64,000 nucleotides of DNA from JAGVSZ01 sp963716855 (lineage in GTDB: Bacteria > Pseudomonadota > Gammaproteobacteria > Burkholderiales > SG8-39). Position 1 is the stretch's first letter. Each line of letters starts with the position of its first letter. The translations under genes and the position numbers were made by a program. Of the stretch, positions 52,798 through 60,905 are shown in pieces. Under the pieces are notes generated by a model. It was not told the DNA's origin. It did not search any database and saw nothing but the letters and a program-made list of their open reading frames with translations. Where the stretch lies: positions 124,001-188,000 of the forward strand of contig CAVQUV010000005.1 of assembly GCA_963716855.1 (NCBI GenBank), written 5' to 3'.

Positions 52798-53364
52798 ATG
52801 ATCTGGGAGACGGTCGTCACCACGCGCTCGAGCCGCGGCCGGGTGCACATCGCGCCGATGGGCATCCGCGAGTCGGAGGAAGGTCGCGTCGTCCTCGCTC
52901 CGTTCCGGCCCTCCACCACTCTCGACAACGTGCTCGCGACGCGCGTCGTCGCGGTGAACTTCACCGATGACGTGCGAGTAATCGCCGGCTGCCTCACCGG
53001 CCGGCCCGACTGGCCCACGCGAGCCTGCGAGCGCGTCGATTGCGTGCGCCTCGACGGCGCTCTCGCCCACCGCGAGCTCGCGCTGGCACGCATCGATGAG
53101 GACGGCGAACGCCCGCGCCTGCATTGCGACGTCGTCTTCGCCGCGAACCACCGCCCGTTCCGCGGCTTCAACCGCGCGCAAGCAGCGGTGGTCGAGGGAG
53201 CGATCCTCGTGAGCCGCCTGCACATGTTGCCCGCGGAGAAGATCGACACCGAGATGAAATACCTCGCGATCGCGATCGACAAGACCGCGGGGCCCAACGA
53301 GCGCGAGGCGTGGTCGTGGCTCGTCGCGCGGATCGATGCATTCCGCGCGGAGCGGGCGCGATGA
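52798..53364 (+). CDS. DUF447 family protein of the H4MPT cluster
   Basis: A 188-residue protein of the DUF447 family: IWETVVTTRSSRGRVHIAPMGI, APFRPSTTLDNVL, AVNFTDDVRVIAGCLTGR and GFNRAQAAVVEGAILVSRLHML. It has a split-barrel-like flavin-binding fold by family. Its role in the C1 cofactor pathway is unknown. An upstream ATG at 52768 would overlap the preceding gene and add ten residues. The stop overlaps the mfnB start. Confidence 0.85.
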   Translation: MIWETVVTTRSSRGRVHIAPMGIRESEEGRVVLAPFRPSTTLDNVLATRVVAVNFTDDVRVIAGCLTGRPDWPTRACERVDCVRLDGALAHRELALARIDEDGERPRLHCDVVFAANHRPFRGFNRAQAAVVEGAILVSRLHMLPAEKIDTEMKYLAIAIDKTAGPNEREAWSWLVARIDAFRAERAR

Positions 53365-54041
53365 CGCGACTCCTCGCCAGCGTCCGCGACGGCGCGGAGG
53401 CAGCCGACGCGCTTGCCGCGGGCGCCGACATCATCGATTTCAAGGACCCCGCGCACGGCGCGCTCGGCGCCCTCCCGCCGGACGAGATCGGGCGCGGGAT
53501 CGCAGCCGTCGCCGGCCGCGCCCTGACGAGCGCTACGGCGGGCGACTGGCCGCAGGAGCCGCACCTCCTGGTCGAGGCGGCGCGCCGGATCGGCGCGACC
53601 GGCGTTGACTACGTCAAGCTCGGCCTCTTGCCGGGCGCCGCTCTGCCCGCGTGCATTCGCGGGTTGCGGAACGTCGCGGGCGAGCACCGCCTGGTTGCGG
53701 TGTTCTTCGCCGATCGCGGCGTGCCGCTCGCGGCGCTCGGACCGCTGCGCGCGGCCGGCTTCGCAGGTGCGATGCTCGACACCGCGGAGAAATCGGGTGG
53801 CGGGCTGCGGCGCCACCTCGAGGACGCGGCGCTCGCCCGCTTCGTCGGCCTCGCGCGCGAAGCGCGACTGATGACGGGGCTCGCGGGGTCGCTCCGCCTG
53901 GAAGACATTCCCCCGCTCGCGCGCATCGGGCCGGATCTGCTCGGCTTCCGCGGCGCGCTCTGCGCCGAAGGCCGAGGCTCGGTCCTCTCCTCCGAGCGGA
54001 CGCGCCTGGTTCGCAGTGCTCTGGACGGGGTATCGGCCTAG
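53361..54041 (+). CDS. mfnB: (5-Formylfuran-3-yl)methyl phosphate synthase MfnB
   Basis: A 226-residue TIM barrel matching MfnB: LLASVRDGAEA, DIIDFKDPAHGALGALP (active-site Lys), SATAGDWPQ, VDYVKLGLLPG (second Lys) and MLDTAEKSGGGLRRHL (Lys). It condenses two glyceraldehyde-3-phosphate molecules into the furan of methanofuran, or methylofuran in bacteria. It overlaps DUF447 by four bases and ends the plus-strand operon; a hairpin follows. Confidence 0.9.
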   Translation: MTRLLASVRDGAEAADALAAGADIIDFKDPAHGALGALPPDEIGRGIAAVAGRALTSATAGDWPQEPHLLVEAARRIGATGVDYVKLGLLPGAALPACIRGLRNVAGEHRLVAVFFADRGVPLAALGPLRAAGFAGAMLDTAEKSGGGLRRHLEDAALARFVGLAREARLMTGLAGSLRLEDIPPLARIGPDLLGFRGALCAEGRGSVLSSERTRLVRSALDGVSA

Positions 54042-54058
54042 GGAATGTCTGAACAAAG

Positions 54059-54076
54059 CGGGCCAGAGGCCCCCTT
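54059..54076 (+). terminator. Hairpin with T-run after mfnB
   Basis: GGGCC-AGA-GGCCC followed by CCTTTT, about 20 bases after the mfnB stop; a plausible intrinsic terminator for the plus-strand operon. Confidence 0.6.
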
Positions 54077-54094
54077 TTGACCCCCAAAGTCAGA

Positions 54095-54133
54095 GGAGAC
54101 TCTGAAGGATTCTCCGAATTCGTCAGAGTCTCC
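54095..54133. terminator. 11-base dyad between convergent operons
   Basis: GGAGACTCTGA and TCAGAGTCTCC are perfect inverted arms 17 bases apart, directly before the stop of the mfnE-like gene. With the hairpin at 54059 it separates the two convergent methylofuran transcripts. Confidence 0.55.
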
Positions 54134-54138
54134 CTAGC

Positions 54139-54727
54139 TCAATCCTCGAGCGCCCGCAACGCCGCCGCCGTACCGGAGACGACCCGCCACGACAGGTTCG
54201 CGCCGGCCACGAAACCGGGGAACGAGGGATCGACGATCCCCGCAGCGGCAAGAGCGGCCGCGTCGCCGTCCATCGCCGCGGGTACCGGACACGACTTCAC
54301 CAGCACGAGGCGCGACGCGGCGATTGCCCGGGCGAGCCATGCGGCAAGGCTGTCCGACGTGACGTCCCACGACGCCGAAACGTCGGATGCCGCGAGCACC
54401 ATGCGCTCGGGCGCCCAGATCGGCGTGAGATCGCGCTGCCACGCCGCGTCGAACTCCTCCGGGCACTCGGCAACGACGTAACCCGGCGCGAACGCGCCGA
54501 GCATCACGGCGGACATGTGCATCGCGAGCAGCGCCATGTGGTGCGCCGCCTGGTCGCCAATGGGATGCCGCCGCCCGGTCAGCCGGACGGCATCGGCGAA
54601 AGCCCCGCCGCCGGGCACCACGACCAGGCGCCGCGGTCGCCGCGCCGCGAGCTCCTCGCATGAGCGCTGCCGCCGCGTCGGATTCGGCGAGGCTGCCGCC
54701 GACCTTGACGACCGTCGCGGCGGTCAT
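54139..54727 (-). CDS. mfnE: MfnE-like amino acid kinase family protein, frameshifted
   Basis: It starts MTAATVVKVGGSLAESDAAA, the amino-acid-kinase nucleotide loop. After one indel near 54658 it continues LVVVPGGGAFADAV, HHMALLAMHMSAVM and SDSLAAWLARAIAA, ending at 54139 with about 196 residues in total. MfnE phosphorylates (5-aminomethylfuran-3-yl)methyl phosphate to the diphosphate in methanofuran synthesis. Its start overlaps the mfnF stop (ATGA), and mfnB ends nearby, which supports the assignment. Confidence 0.75.
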
Positions 54728-55750
54728 GCCATGCGTCGCCGCAGCTCGGCGACAGCGAAGGCAGGGCCGCAGGTGTTCACGGCGAGCCGCTCGCCTGCCG
54801 GCACGCCAGCGAGCGCAGCGAACTCGACGTGAGGGACGATCGAGGCGGGCGGCGAGGCGCGCGGCCAGGTAATGCCCGACCCCGAGTCCGACGACCGGCG
54901 CGGCCGGGCCGATCAACCCCAGCGAGAGGGCACGGTCGCACGCGCGCCCGATTCGTTCCACCTGGACATGCGACAGCCAGCGCGCCAGGCGCTCCCAGTC
55001 CGCCGCGGGTGCCGCCTCGACATCGCAGCCCACCATGCGCGCGAGACGCCGCATGCTGGCCTCCCGCGACCGCGCGCCGCCGTCGGCAGTGTCGGCCTGG
55101 TCGAAGCGCGGGTCGAGCTCGCCGGTGATCCGGTAGACGTCTGCGGTGGTCGCGAACTGCTCGGCCATGACGCCGACCCATTCGCCGCCGAACGGCACCG
55201 CCTCGGCGATCGCCGCGACCGGCGTCCGCACCACGCCGGTGTAAACCAGCTCCTCGCGCGCGAGGCGGCCGTGATCGTCGCGCCCCCGCGCGCGAACCCG
55301 TCCGTTCGCGATCAGCATGACGTCGGTCGTCGTGCTGCCGATGTCGAGCACCAGCGCGTCCGGCGCGAGCCCGGCGACGAGCGCGGCGGTCGCAAGCCAG
55401 TTCGCCGAGGCGACGCTGGACCAGTTCGCCCGCGCCGTCCTCGCGTCGACGAACCCCTCGCCGGCAAAGACGAGCACGTCGGGAGTGTCGATCACGCCCT
55501 GGAACGCCTCGAGGATAGCCGCCACGCCGCTCGCGCGATCGGGGAAGAGGTCGACGAGCTCGCCGGTCATCGTCAGCGCATGACGGGCACGCGACGATTC
55601 GCCGCCGGCGAGCTCCGCCAGTGCGCGCTCGAGATACTCGCGCCCGAGCCAGAGCGGGCAAGGCCACTGTGCCACGCGGGCGAGGCCGCCGTCGGCGTCC
55701 AGCACCGCCGCCTTGACGTGCGCGCCGCCGAGGTCCCAGCCGAAGATCAC
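54724..55750 (-). CDS. mfnF: MfnF-like H4MPT-linked C1 transfer pathway protein, frameshifted near its end
   Basis: A GTG start gives VIFGWDLGGAHVKAAVLD, an actin/hydantoinase-A-like phosphate loop. TMTGELVDLFPDR, LVLDIGSTTTDVMLI and VGLGVGHYLA follow. One indel near 54850 shifts the frame; corrected, the end reads EFAALAGVPAGERLAVNTCG and PAFAVAELRRRMA. MfnF couples the furan diphosphate to glutamyl-tyramine. The start overlaps the upstream ATP-grasp stop (GTGA), so mfnD-mfnF-mfnE form one operon. Confidence 0.8.
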
Positions 55751-56755
55751 CGCTCGCTCCACAGCGCGGCGAGATCGACGTCGACCTTCTTCAGCCGAAA
55801 CGCGGGCAGCGAGAACGGCCGCTCGCCGTCGATCAGGTCGAGCACAAGCGCAGCCGGGCTGCAGTCGAGCGCAGCTCCGAGGCCGACGTAAGAGGTGGTG
55901 AGCCGGGGATTGATCTCCACCACGACCGGACCGTGCTCGGCGAGCACGAGATCGATGCCGAAGAAACCCCACAGCCCGGGAACCACCTTGGCGACATCCC
56001 GGGCGAGCCGACCGCAGCGGCCGTCGTTGTCGGCGAACCCGTTGATGACGGTGCCGAGGAACGCGAAGCAATCGTCGCGGACGACAATGCGCTGGCGATT
56101 CACGCTCAGCACCCAGGCCATGCCGTCACGAGCGAGCGCGCACAGGCTCGCGGGTTCGCCGGACACGTAGGGCTGCAGTACGAAACGCCCCGGTTCGGCC
56201 GCCGCCTCGATCCACCGCGCGGCTGCATCGAGATCGTCGCAGAAGTGCGTGTCCTGGCAGCCGCAGCCGTCGTCCGGCTTCACGACCCACGCCCCGTCCG
56301 CCGCGCGCGGCGCGTCTTCCAGCGTGAACGTCGGTATCGTCTCGATGCCGGCAGCGGCGAGGGCCTTGGCCGTATGGAACTTGCTCGCCGCGAGCCGCAC
56401 GGCCGCCGGACGACTGTTGAGTAGAATCCGCCCGGCCGCGAGCGCGGCCAACGACAGGTTCTCGAGCGTGCCGCCGGTTTCGGGTGCGACCGGCCATAGC
56501 GCGTCGCTCGAGGCGAGGAGCCCGGCGAAGGTCGCCTGCCACTCGGATCGATCGCGGACGAGATGGCGCTCCGCGGGTAGATCGGCGAGATCGACCCGAT
56601 AGTCGGAGCGTCGTCACCACGCGAACGTCTGCGATCGCCGCGAGGTCGCCGACGAGCGAGCGCAGCATGAGCTCGCCTTCGGCGCGGAGCGAGCCCGGGA
56701 GCGGCGTGCCGACGAACCCGCCGCCGGTGATATGCTCGTACGCGAAGATCTTCAC
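55747..56755 (-). CDS. mfnD: MfnD-like ATP-grasp ligase (tyramine-glutamate ligase type), frameshifted
   Basis: The GTG at 56755 opens KIFAYEHITGGGF and RAEGELMLRSLVGDLAAI, the MfnD-type N-terminus. An indel near 56610 shifts the frame; it continues DYRVDLADLPAERHLVRD, then the ATP-grasp core WVVKPDDGCGCQDT, FVLQPYVSGEPASL, FGIDLVLAEHGPVVVEINPRLTTSY. It would attach glutamate to tyramine in the side chain of methanofuran-type cofactors. It is only nine bases from the divergent HisA-like gene. Confidence 0.78.
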
Positions 56756-56764
56756 GGCTTGCGC

Positions 56765-57469
56765 ATGCTCGTCGTCCCCGTCCTCGATCTCATGGCCGGC
56801 CAGGTGGTGCACGCGCGCCGCGGGGACCGCTCGAACTACCTGCCGCTCGAATCGAAGCTTACGCCGTCGAGCGAGCCCATCGCGGTCATCGGCGCCCTCC
56901 TCGCTCTGGCTCCATTCGACACCGTCTACGTCGCGGATCTCGACGCGATCCTGCGCCGCGGCCACCACCGCGACGCCCTGGACGGCATCCAAGCCGAATT
57001 CCCGGCGCTCAGCCTGTGGCTCGACGCGGGGTTCGCCGAGCCGGGCGACCTTGCGCCCTGGTCAAGCGCGCGCCGGACGCCCGTGATCGGGTCGGAAAGC
57101 GTCGCATCCGTCGAAGCGTTCGCCGCGATGCGTGCCGCGTCGCCCGAGGCCATCCTCTCCCTCGACACCCGCGGCGACCGGCAGCTCGGACCCGCCGCCC
57201 TCTTCGACACGCCCCAGCTCTGGCCCGAGCGGGTGATCGTGATGACGCTCGATCGCGTCGGGTCCGGAGGCGGGCCGTCGCTCGACGGCGTGCGGCAAAC
57301 GCTCGACCGGGCACCAGGCAGGCGCTTTATCGCCGCCGGCGGCGTGCGCAATGCCAGCGACCTCAAGCGCCTCGAGGCCCTTGGCGTGCACGCCGTGCTC
57401 GTGGCGACCGCGATTCACGACGGTACGCTGGATCGCGCGGCGCTTGCGCGCGGCGCGTTGCCCGGCTGA
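56765..57469 (+). CDS. HisA/HisF-like TIM-barrel protein of the H4MPT cluster
   Basis: A 234-residue protein starting MLVVPVLDLMAGQVVHARRG, the HisA-type opening. VYVADLDAILRRG, ILSLDTRGD, VIVMTLDRVGSGGGP and FIAAGGVRNASDLKRLEALG follow. It keeps both half-barrel phosphate sites and the Asp positions of HisA, but lies in the methanopterin/methylofuran cluster rather than a his operon. Homologues recur in H4MPT clusters; the substrate is unknown. It is the only plus-strand gene here, convergent with fae. Confidence 0.85.
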   Translation: MLVVPVLDLMAGQVVHARRGDRSNYLPLESKLTPSSEPIAVIGALLALAPFDTVYVADLDAILRRGHHRDALDGIQAEFPALSLWLDAGFAEPGDLAPWSSARRTPVIGSESVASVEAFAAMRAASPEAILSLDTRGDRQLGPAALFDTPQLWPERVIVMTLDRVGSGGGPSLDGVRQTLDRAPGRRFIAAGGVRNASDLKRLEALGVHAVLVATAIHDGTLDRAALARGALPG

Positions 57470-57493
57470 GCGTCGCCGGACTCGGGGCCCCCG

Positions 57494-58003
57494 CTATTTC
57501 GGCGAGAACGGGTGCTTGACCGTGTTCCGCTTCTGCACGACATCCTGCGGCGACGGCTGGCCGGCGACTGCGCGCTGGATCGACTCCTTTACCGCCTGAT
57601 AGTTGAAGTCGTGGATCTTCTGGTCGTCGGCGGCGTCCCAGTGGATGAACACGCCGACGCAGATGAAGACGTCGTTCGCTTCCTCGATCGGAATGGTGCC
57701 GTCGGCCACGCAGTCGGCCACCGCCAGCGCCACCGCATGCTGCGCCGGACCGAACATCTGCACCGCCTGTTTCGCGCCCTTGATCGTCACCTTGTTGAAC
57801 AGCACGGTGTTCGGCTTGGTCGCCAGGTTCGGGCCGATCACCGCCAGGAGCGAGGTGAACCCGTCCTTGTTGTTGGTGAGGGCGTGAGTGAACGCCGATT
57901 CCACGGCGCTGCCGCGCGGCCCCATGATGAGGTCGATGTGGGCGACTTCGTTGCCTTCTCCGACGAGCGATTCGCCGACCAGTACCTTGTTGATCTTTGC
58001 CAT
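57494..58003 (-). CDS. fae: Formaldehyde-activating enzyme
   Basis: A 169-residue Fae: KVLVGESLVGEGNEVAHIDL (catalytic His near 22), GPRGSAVESAFTHALTNN, GFTSLLAVIGPNLATKPNTV and FGPAQHAVALAVADCV. It condenses formaldehyde with tetrahydromethanopterin to methylene-H4MPT, protecting the cell from formaldehyde made by XoxF. The ATG at 58003 has AAGGAGAA upstream, 15 bases away with an intermediate AG-rich stretch. It is the last gene of the mptG-mtdB-mch operon. Confidence 0.97.
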   Translation of the reverse strand: MAKINKVLVGESLVGEGNEVAHIDLIMGPRGSAVESAFTHALTNNKDGFTSLLAVIGPNLATKPNTVLFNKVTIKGAKQAVQMFGPAQHAVALAVADCVADGTIPIEEANDVFICVGVFIHWDAADDQKIHDFNYQAVKESIQRAVAGQPSPQDVVQKRNTVKHPFSPK

Positions 58004-58034
58004 GATCCGCTTCTCCTTTTGCAGTTGATGCCGT

Positions 58035-58940
58035 TCATCTTGTGGGAAACGCTCCCACTCTCTCACCCGCGCCGCGGCGCTGGCCGCGGCGCGCGCAATC
58101 GGTTGCTTCATCACTGAGGAAGGCGAGAAAGAGCGTCGCCACCGTGAGATCCGCGCTGGTGCCCGGGTTGAGCCCGCGCGCTTTCAGCTCGCCGTCCCAT
58201 TCGATCAGCCCCTCCGCCGCCGCCGCGAAGTCGGTCGCCCGCGCGGCGGTGCGATCGCGCTCGACCGCCGCGACCCTGAGGCGAGCGGCCTCCGACGCGC
58301 CGAACTTCCGCGCGACGTGCGAGTCCGGATGGCGGGCGAGGAACGCGAGATACACCTCGGTCGTCGTCCACCGCCAGTCGCGACCGCGCGCGCGCGCCGC
58401 CGTCAGCCGCACGAGGCCCGTATCGAGCACGTCGACATAACCGTTCGCGTACTGCCGGGCGATCATGTCGCGGTCGGCCGCCGCGCGCATCGCATCGAGC
58501 AGGCTTACTTCTGCCGGCGCGTGCACGTCGTGACGATCGGCCGTGCCGAGCCCACCGGGTCGCGCAAGCCGGATGGCGTCGAACGCGAGTCTTGCGTCCT
58601 CGACGGTCAGGCTCGTAAGGCACGTGCGCAAGCGCTGCACGAGCGCCTCGCGGCCGGGCGGTCCCCACGCCACGTGCGCGAGCGGCGCAGCGAGCAGCAC
58701 TATTCCGAGATTGGTGTTCGTGCCGACCGCCGCATGCGTCGCGACGATCGCCCGGTGAATCCGTTCGCCCACGGAGCCCGCCGGCCGCGCGATCGCCGGG
58801 GCCGCCGCTTCCGCGCTGCGGATGAAGTCCACCGGTTGCATGTCATGACCGCCGGCATGGAGGCCGACGTTGCCGGGCTTCAGCGCCGTAACATCCAGCA
58901 GACACGCGTCGACGAACGCCCGTTCCAGGTCCGCGCTCAT
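58035..58940 (-). CDS. CitG/MdcB-like protein of the H4MPT cluster (triphosphoribosyl-dephospho-CoA synthase family)
   Basis: A 301-residue protein with CitG-family motifs: ALKPGNVGLHAGGHDMQ, THAAVGTNTNLGIVLLAAPLAH, VEDARLAFDAIRLARPGGLG, and LNPGTSADLTVATLFLAFL at the end. CitG makes the prosthetic-group precursor of citrate/malonate lyases, but no lyase is here. Members of H4MPT clusters probably transfer a ribosyl or phosphoribosyl group in cofactor synthesis. It overlaps the upstream RimK-like gene by four bases and lies 31 bases before fae. Confidence 0.85.
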   Translation of the reverse strand: MSADLERAFVDACLLDVTALKPGNVGLHAGGHDMQPVDFIRSAEAAAPAIARPAGSVGERIHRAIVATHAAVGTNTNLGIVLLAAPLAHVAWGPPGREALVQRLRTCLTSLTVEDARLAFDAIRLARPGGLGTADRHDVHAPAEVSLLDAMRAAADRDMIARQYANGYVDVLDTGLVRLTAARARGRDWRWTTTEVYLAFLARHPDSHVARKFGASEAARLRVAAVERDRTAARATDFAAAAEGLIEWDGELKARGLNPGTSADLTVATLFLAFLSDEATDCARRGQRRGAGERVGAFPTR

Positions 58941-59851
58941 GACGCACGCGCCTCGCTCGCAGCCGCGAGCCGTCGCTGCACGAAGTCCTGCGCCAGCCGC
59001 GCCGCGATATCGATCGACGCGACCGATTGCAGGCCCTGCCAGGCCGGGATGCCGTTCACCTCGATGACGACCGGGGCGCCGTCGCGCGCGCGCATGAGAT
59101 CCACGCCCGCATAGTCGAGGCCGATCGCGCGCGCGGCGCGCTCGGCCAGCTCGCAGACGTCGTCCCCCAGCGGAAGCGCTGCGCAGCGCGCGCCCTGGGC
59201 CACGTTGTGCACCCAGCCCGGACCGCGCCGCGTCATCGCGGCGACCGCGCTGCCGCCGATCACGAATACGCGATAGTCGTGCGCGTTTTCCGGTGCGCAG
59301 TCGACGAAGCGCTGCAGGTAGTACACGCCGTTGTAGTCCCCGGCCGCCGGCACGGTATCGCCAGAGCCGAGTCGCATGAGACCCTTGCCCTGGGAACCGA
59401 ACAGCGGCTTGAGAACGAGCCGTTCGCCCCTGGCGGTCTCGCGCACGAGCGCGGTGCGCGCGCTCGCTTCCTGCTCGGAGACCCACGTGGCGGGCGTCGC
59501 GAGCCCGGCCCGGCGGAGCAGCATCGAGGTCATGGACTTGTCGACGCTGCGCTCGATCCCGCGCGCGCTGTTGTAGACCGGCACGCCCCACTCGGCGAGC
59601 GCATGCAGGATCGCGAGGCGGAACGTCACCTGCTCGAAGGTCCCGGCCGCGATCTCGCGGACGAACACCCCGTCGGGAAGCCCGTTCCCGAACCCGGGAA
59701 CGACGATGCCATAGCGGTTGGCCTCGAGGTCCACGCGGCAGTCGGCGAGCGACACGAAGCGTGCGGCGACCCCGAGCGCCGCGAACGCGCGGGCAAGCCT
59801 GCGCCCATGCCAGCCCGGCATGGCGGTCATGATGGCGATCCGCGCGCTCAA
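58937..59851 (-). CDS. RimK-like ATP-grasp ligase of the H4MPT cluster
   Basis: A 304-residue ATP-grasp protein: VDKSMTSMLLRRAGLATPATWV, LVLKPLFGSQGKGLMRL, YLQRFVDC, YRVFVIGGSAVAAM and GVDLMRARDGAPVVIEVNGIPAWQGLQ. It closely resembles RimK/MptN-type glutamate ligases that add glutamate to cofactors, so it may glutamylate H4MPT or methylofuran. The stop overlaps the CitG-like start. The 54 bases between it and mch hold no gene. Confidence 0.87.
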   Translation of the reverse strand: MSARIAIMTAMPGWHGRRLARAFAALGVAARFVSLADCRVDLEANRYGIVVPGFGNGLPDGVFVREIAAGTFEQVTFRLAILHALAEWGVPVYNSARGIERSVDKSMTSMLLRRAGLATPATWVSEQEASARTALVRETARGERLVLKPLFGSQGKGLMRLGSGDTVPAAGDYNGVYYLQRFVDCAPENAHDYRVFVIGGSAVAAMTRRGPGWVHNVAQGARCAALPLGDDVCELAERAARAIGLDYAGVDLMRARDGAPVVIEVNGIPAWQGLQSVASIDIAARLAQDFVQRRLAAASEARAS

Positions 59852-59905
59852 GACTACCCTCGCGCCAAACCGCGCTCGGGATTCGCCCTTGGGCGGCCGG
59901 CGGGC

Positions 59906-60895
59906 TCATAGGCCGAACGACTCCACGAGCCGCGCGAGATCCCGCCTACCGCCGCGAAAGCTCCGCCCCGAACCGAGATTGCAGACCGTCACTTCGGCTG
60001 GCGCGAAGAGCATCGGGTCGATCTTGTAGAAGTCGAACTGGTGGTCCTTGAAGATCTCCGCGAACGGCTTCCCGTAGTCGCGCGAAGCCGAGGCGGGCAG
60101 CTCGCGCGCGAGCCGCTCGGCGTCCGCGTCGGGCCCGTCGACATAGAGCGTGACCCGGCCGCCGAAGAGGATCGCGTCGTTGGTCCGGCCCATCGCCGCC
60201 AGGAATTCGGGCGCGGGCGGCGGCAAGGGTGCCGTACCGACGCCGTCGACGATGCGATCGAGCGCGAAGCCGAGCGCGTGCGCCTTGTGCAGCGCGACCT
60301 CGAGCGCGCGGGCGACGATCTGAACGGTGCCCGCGAGGCTCCGCGTCGGCGTCAGCACGAGGGTGATGCGGTCGGGGACAAGGGCGCAATCGCGCGCGAT
60401 CTTGTCGATGACCGGTTCCGGCGGTGCGCGGTCGACTTCGAGCACGAAGACCGCACGATCGAAGCGGTCGGCGTACCGCAGCTCGTCGAAGAGCGGCTCG
60501 CGCCGGGCGATCGCCCGTCCGGGTCCGGACGCGAGCGCCCGGAACGCACCCTTGCCCTCGCCATGCGCGAGGCTCCAGCCCGCGTACTGGCTCGCCAGGC
60601 AGGCGATGACCGGGTCGGCGCTGTGCGCGTGCACCTGAGTGAGTCCGCCGGTCTCGCCATCGCCCGGCGCCAATGCGACCGAGCCCAGTCCGCCCATGCA
60701 GATCTCGGCGATACGCCGCCCGGCTTCCAGGCCGCCGCGCGCCGCGATGCCCGCATCCACGAGGGTCGCGCCGCGCTCGCTCGCCGAGATGCCGAGTCGG
60801 AGCACATCGGCCGCGGCGACGAGCTCCGCGACGCGCGGCGCCGCGAGCGCGTTCACGCTCACCTTCGGAACCGCCTCGCGCAGCGCCGCAGTCAT
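59906..60895 (-). CDS. mch: Methenyltetrahydromethanopterin cyclohydrolase
   Basis: A 329-residue Mch from the ATG at 60895: SVNALAAPRVAELV, GATLVDAGIAARGGLEAGRRIAEICMGGLG, VHAHSADPVIACLASQYAGWSL, GVGTAPLPPPAPEFLAAMGRTNDAILFGG and DFYKIDPMLFAPAEV. It hydrolyses methenyl-H4MPT to formyl-H4MPT in the cytoplasm. Length matches the family. It lies ten bases after the upstream ATP-grasp gene. Confidence 0.97.
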   Translation of the reverse strand: MTAALREAVPKVSVNALAAPRVAELVAAADVLRLGISASERGATLVDAGIAARGGLEAGRRIAEICMGGLGSVALAPGDGETGGLTQVHAHSADPVIACLASQYAGWSLAHGEGKGAFRALASGPGRAIARREPLFDELRYADRFDRAVFVLEVDRAPPEPVIDKIARDCALVPDRITLVLTPTRSLAGTVQIVARALEVALHKAHALGFALDRIVDGVGTAPLPPPAPEFLAAMGRTNDAILFGGRVTLYVDGPDADAERLARELPASASRDYGKPFAEIFKDHQFDFYKIDPMLFAPAEVTVCNLGSGRSFRGGRRDLARLVESFGL

Positions 60896-60905
60896 GGCCG
60901 TCGCC

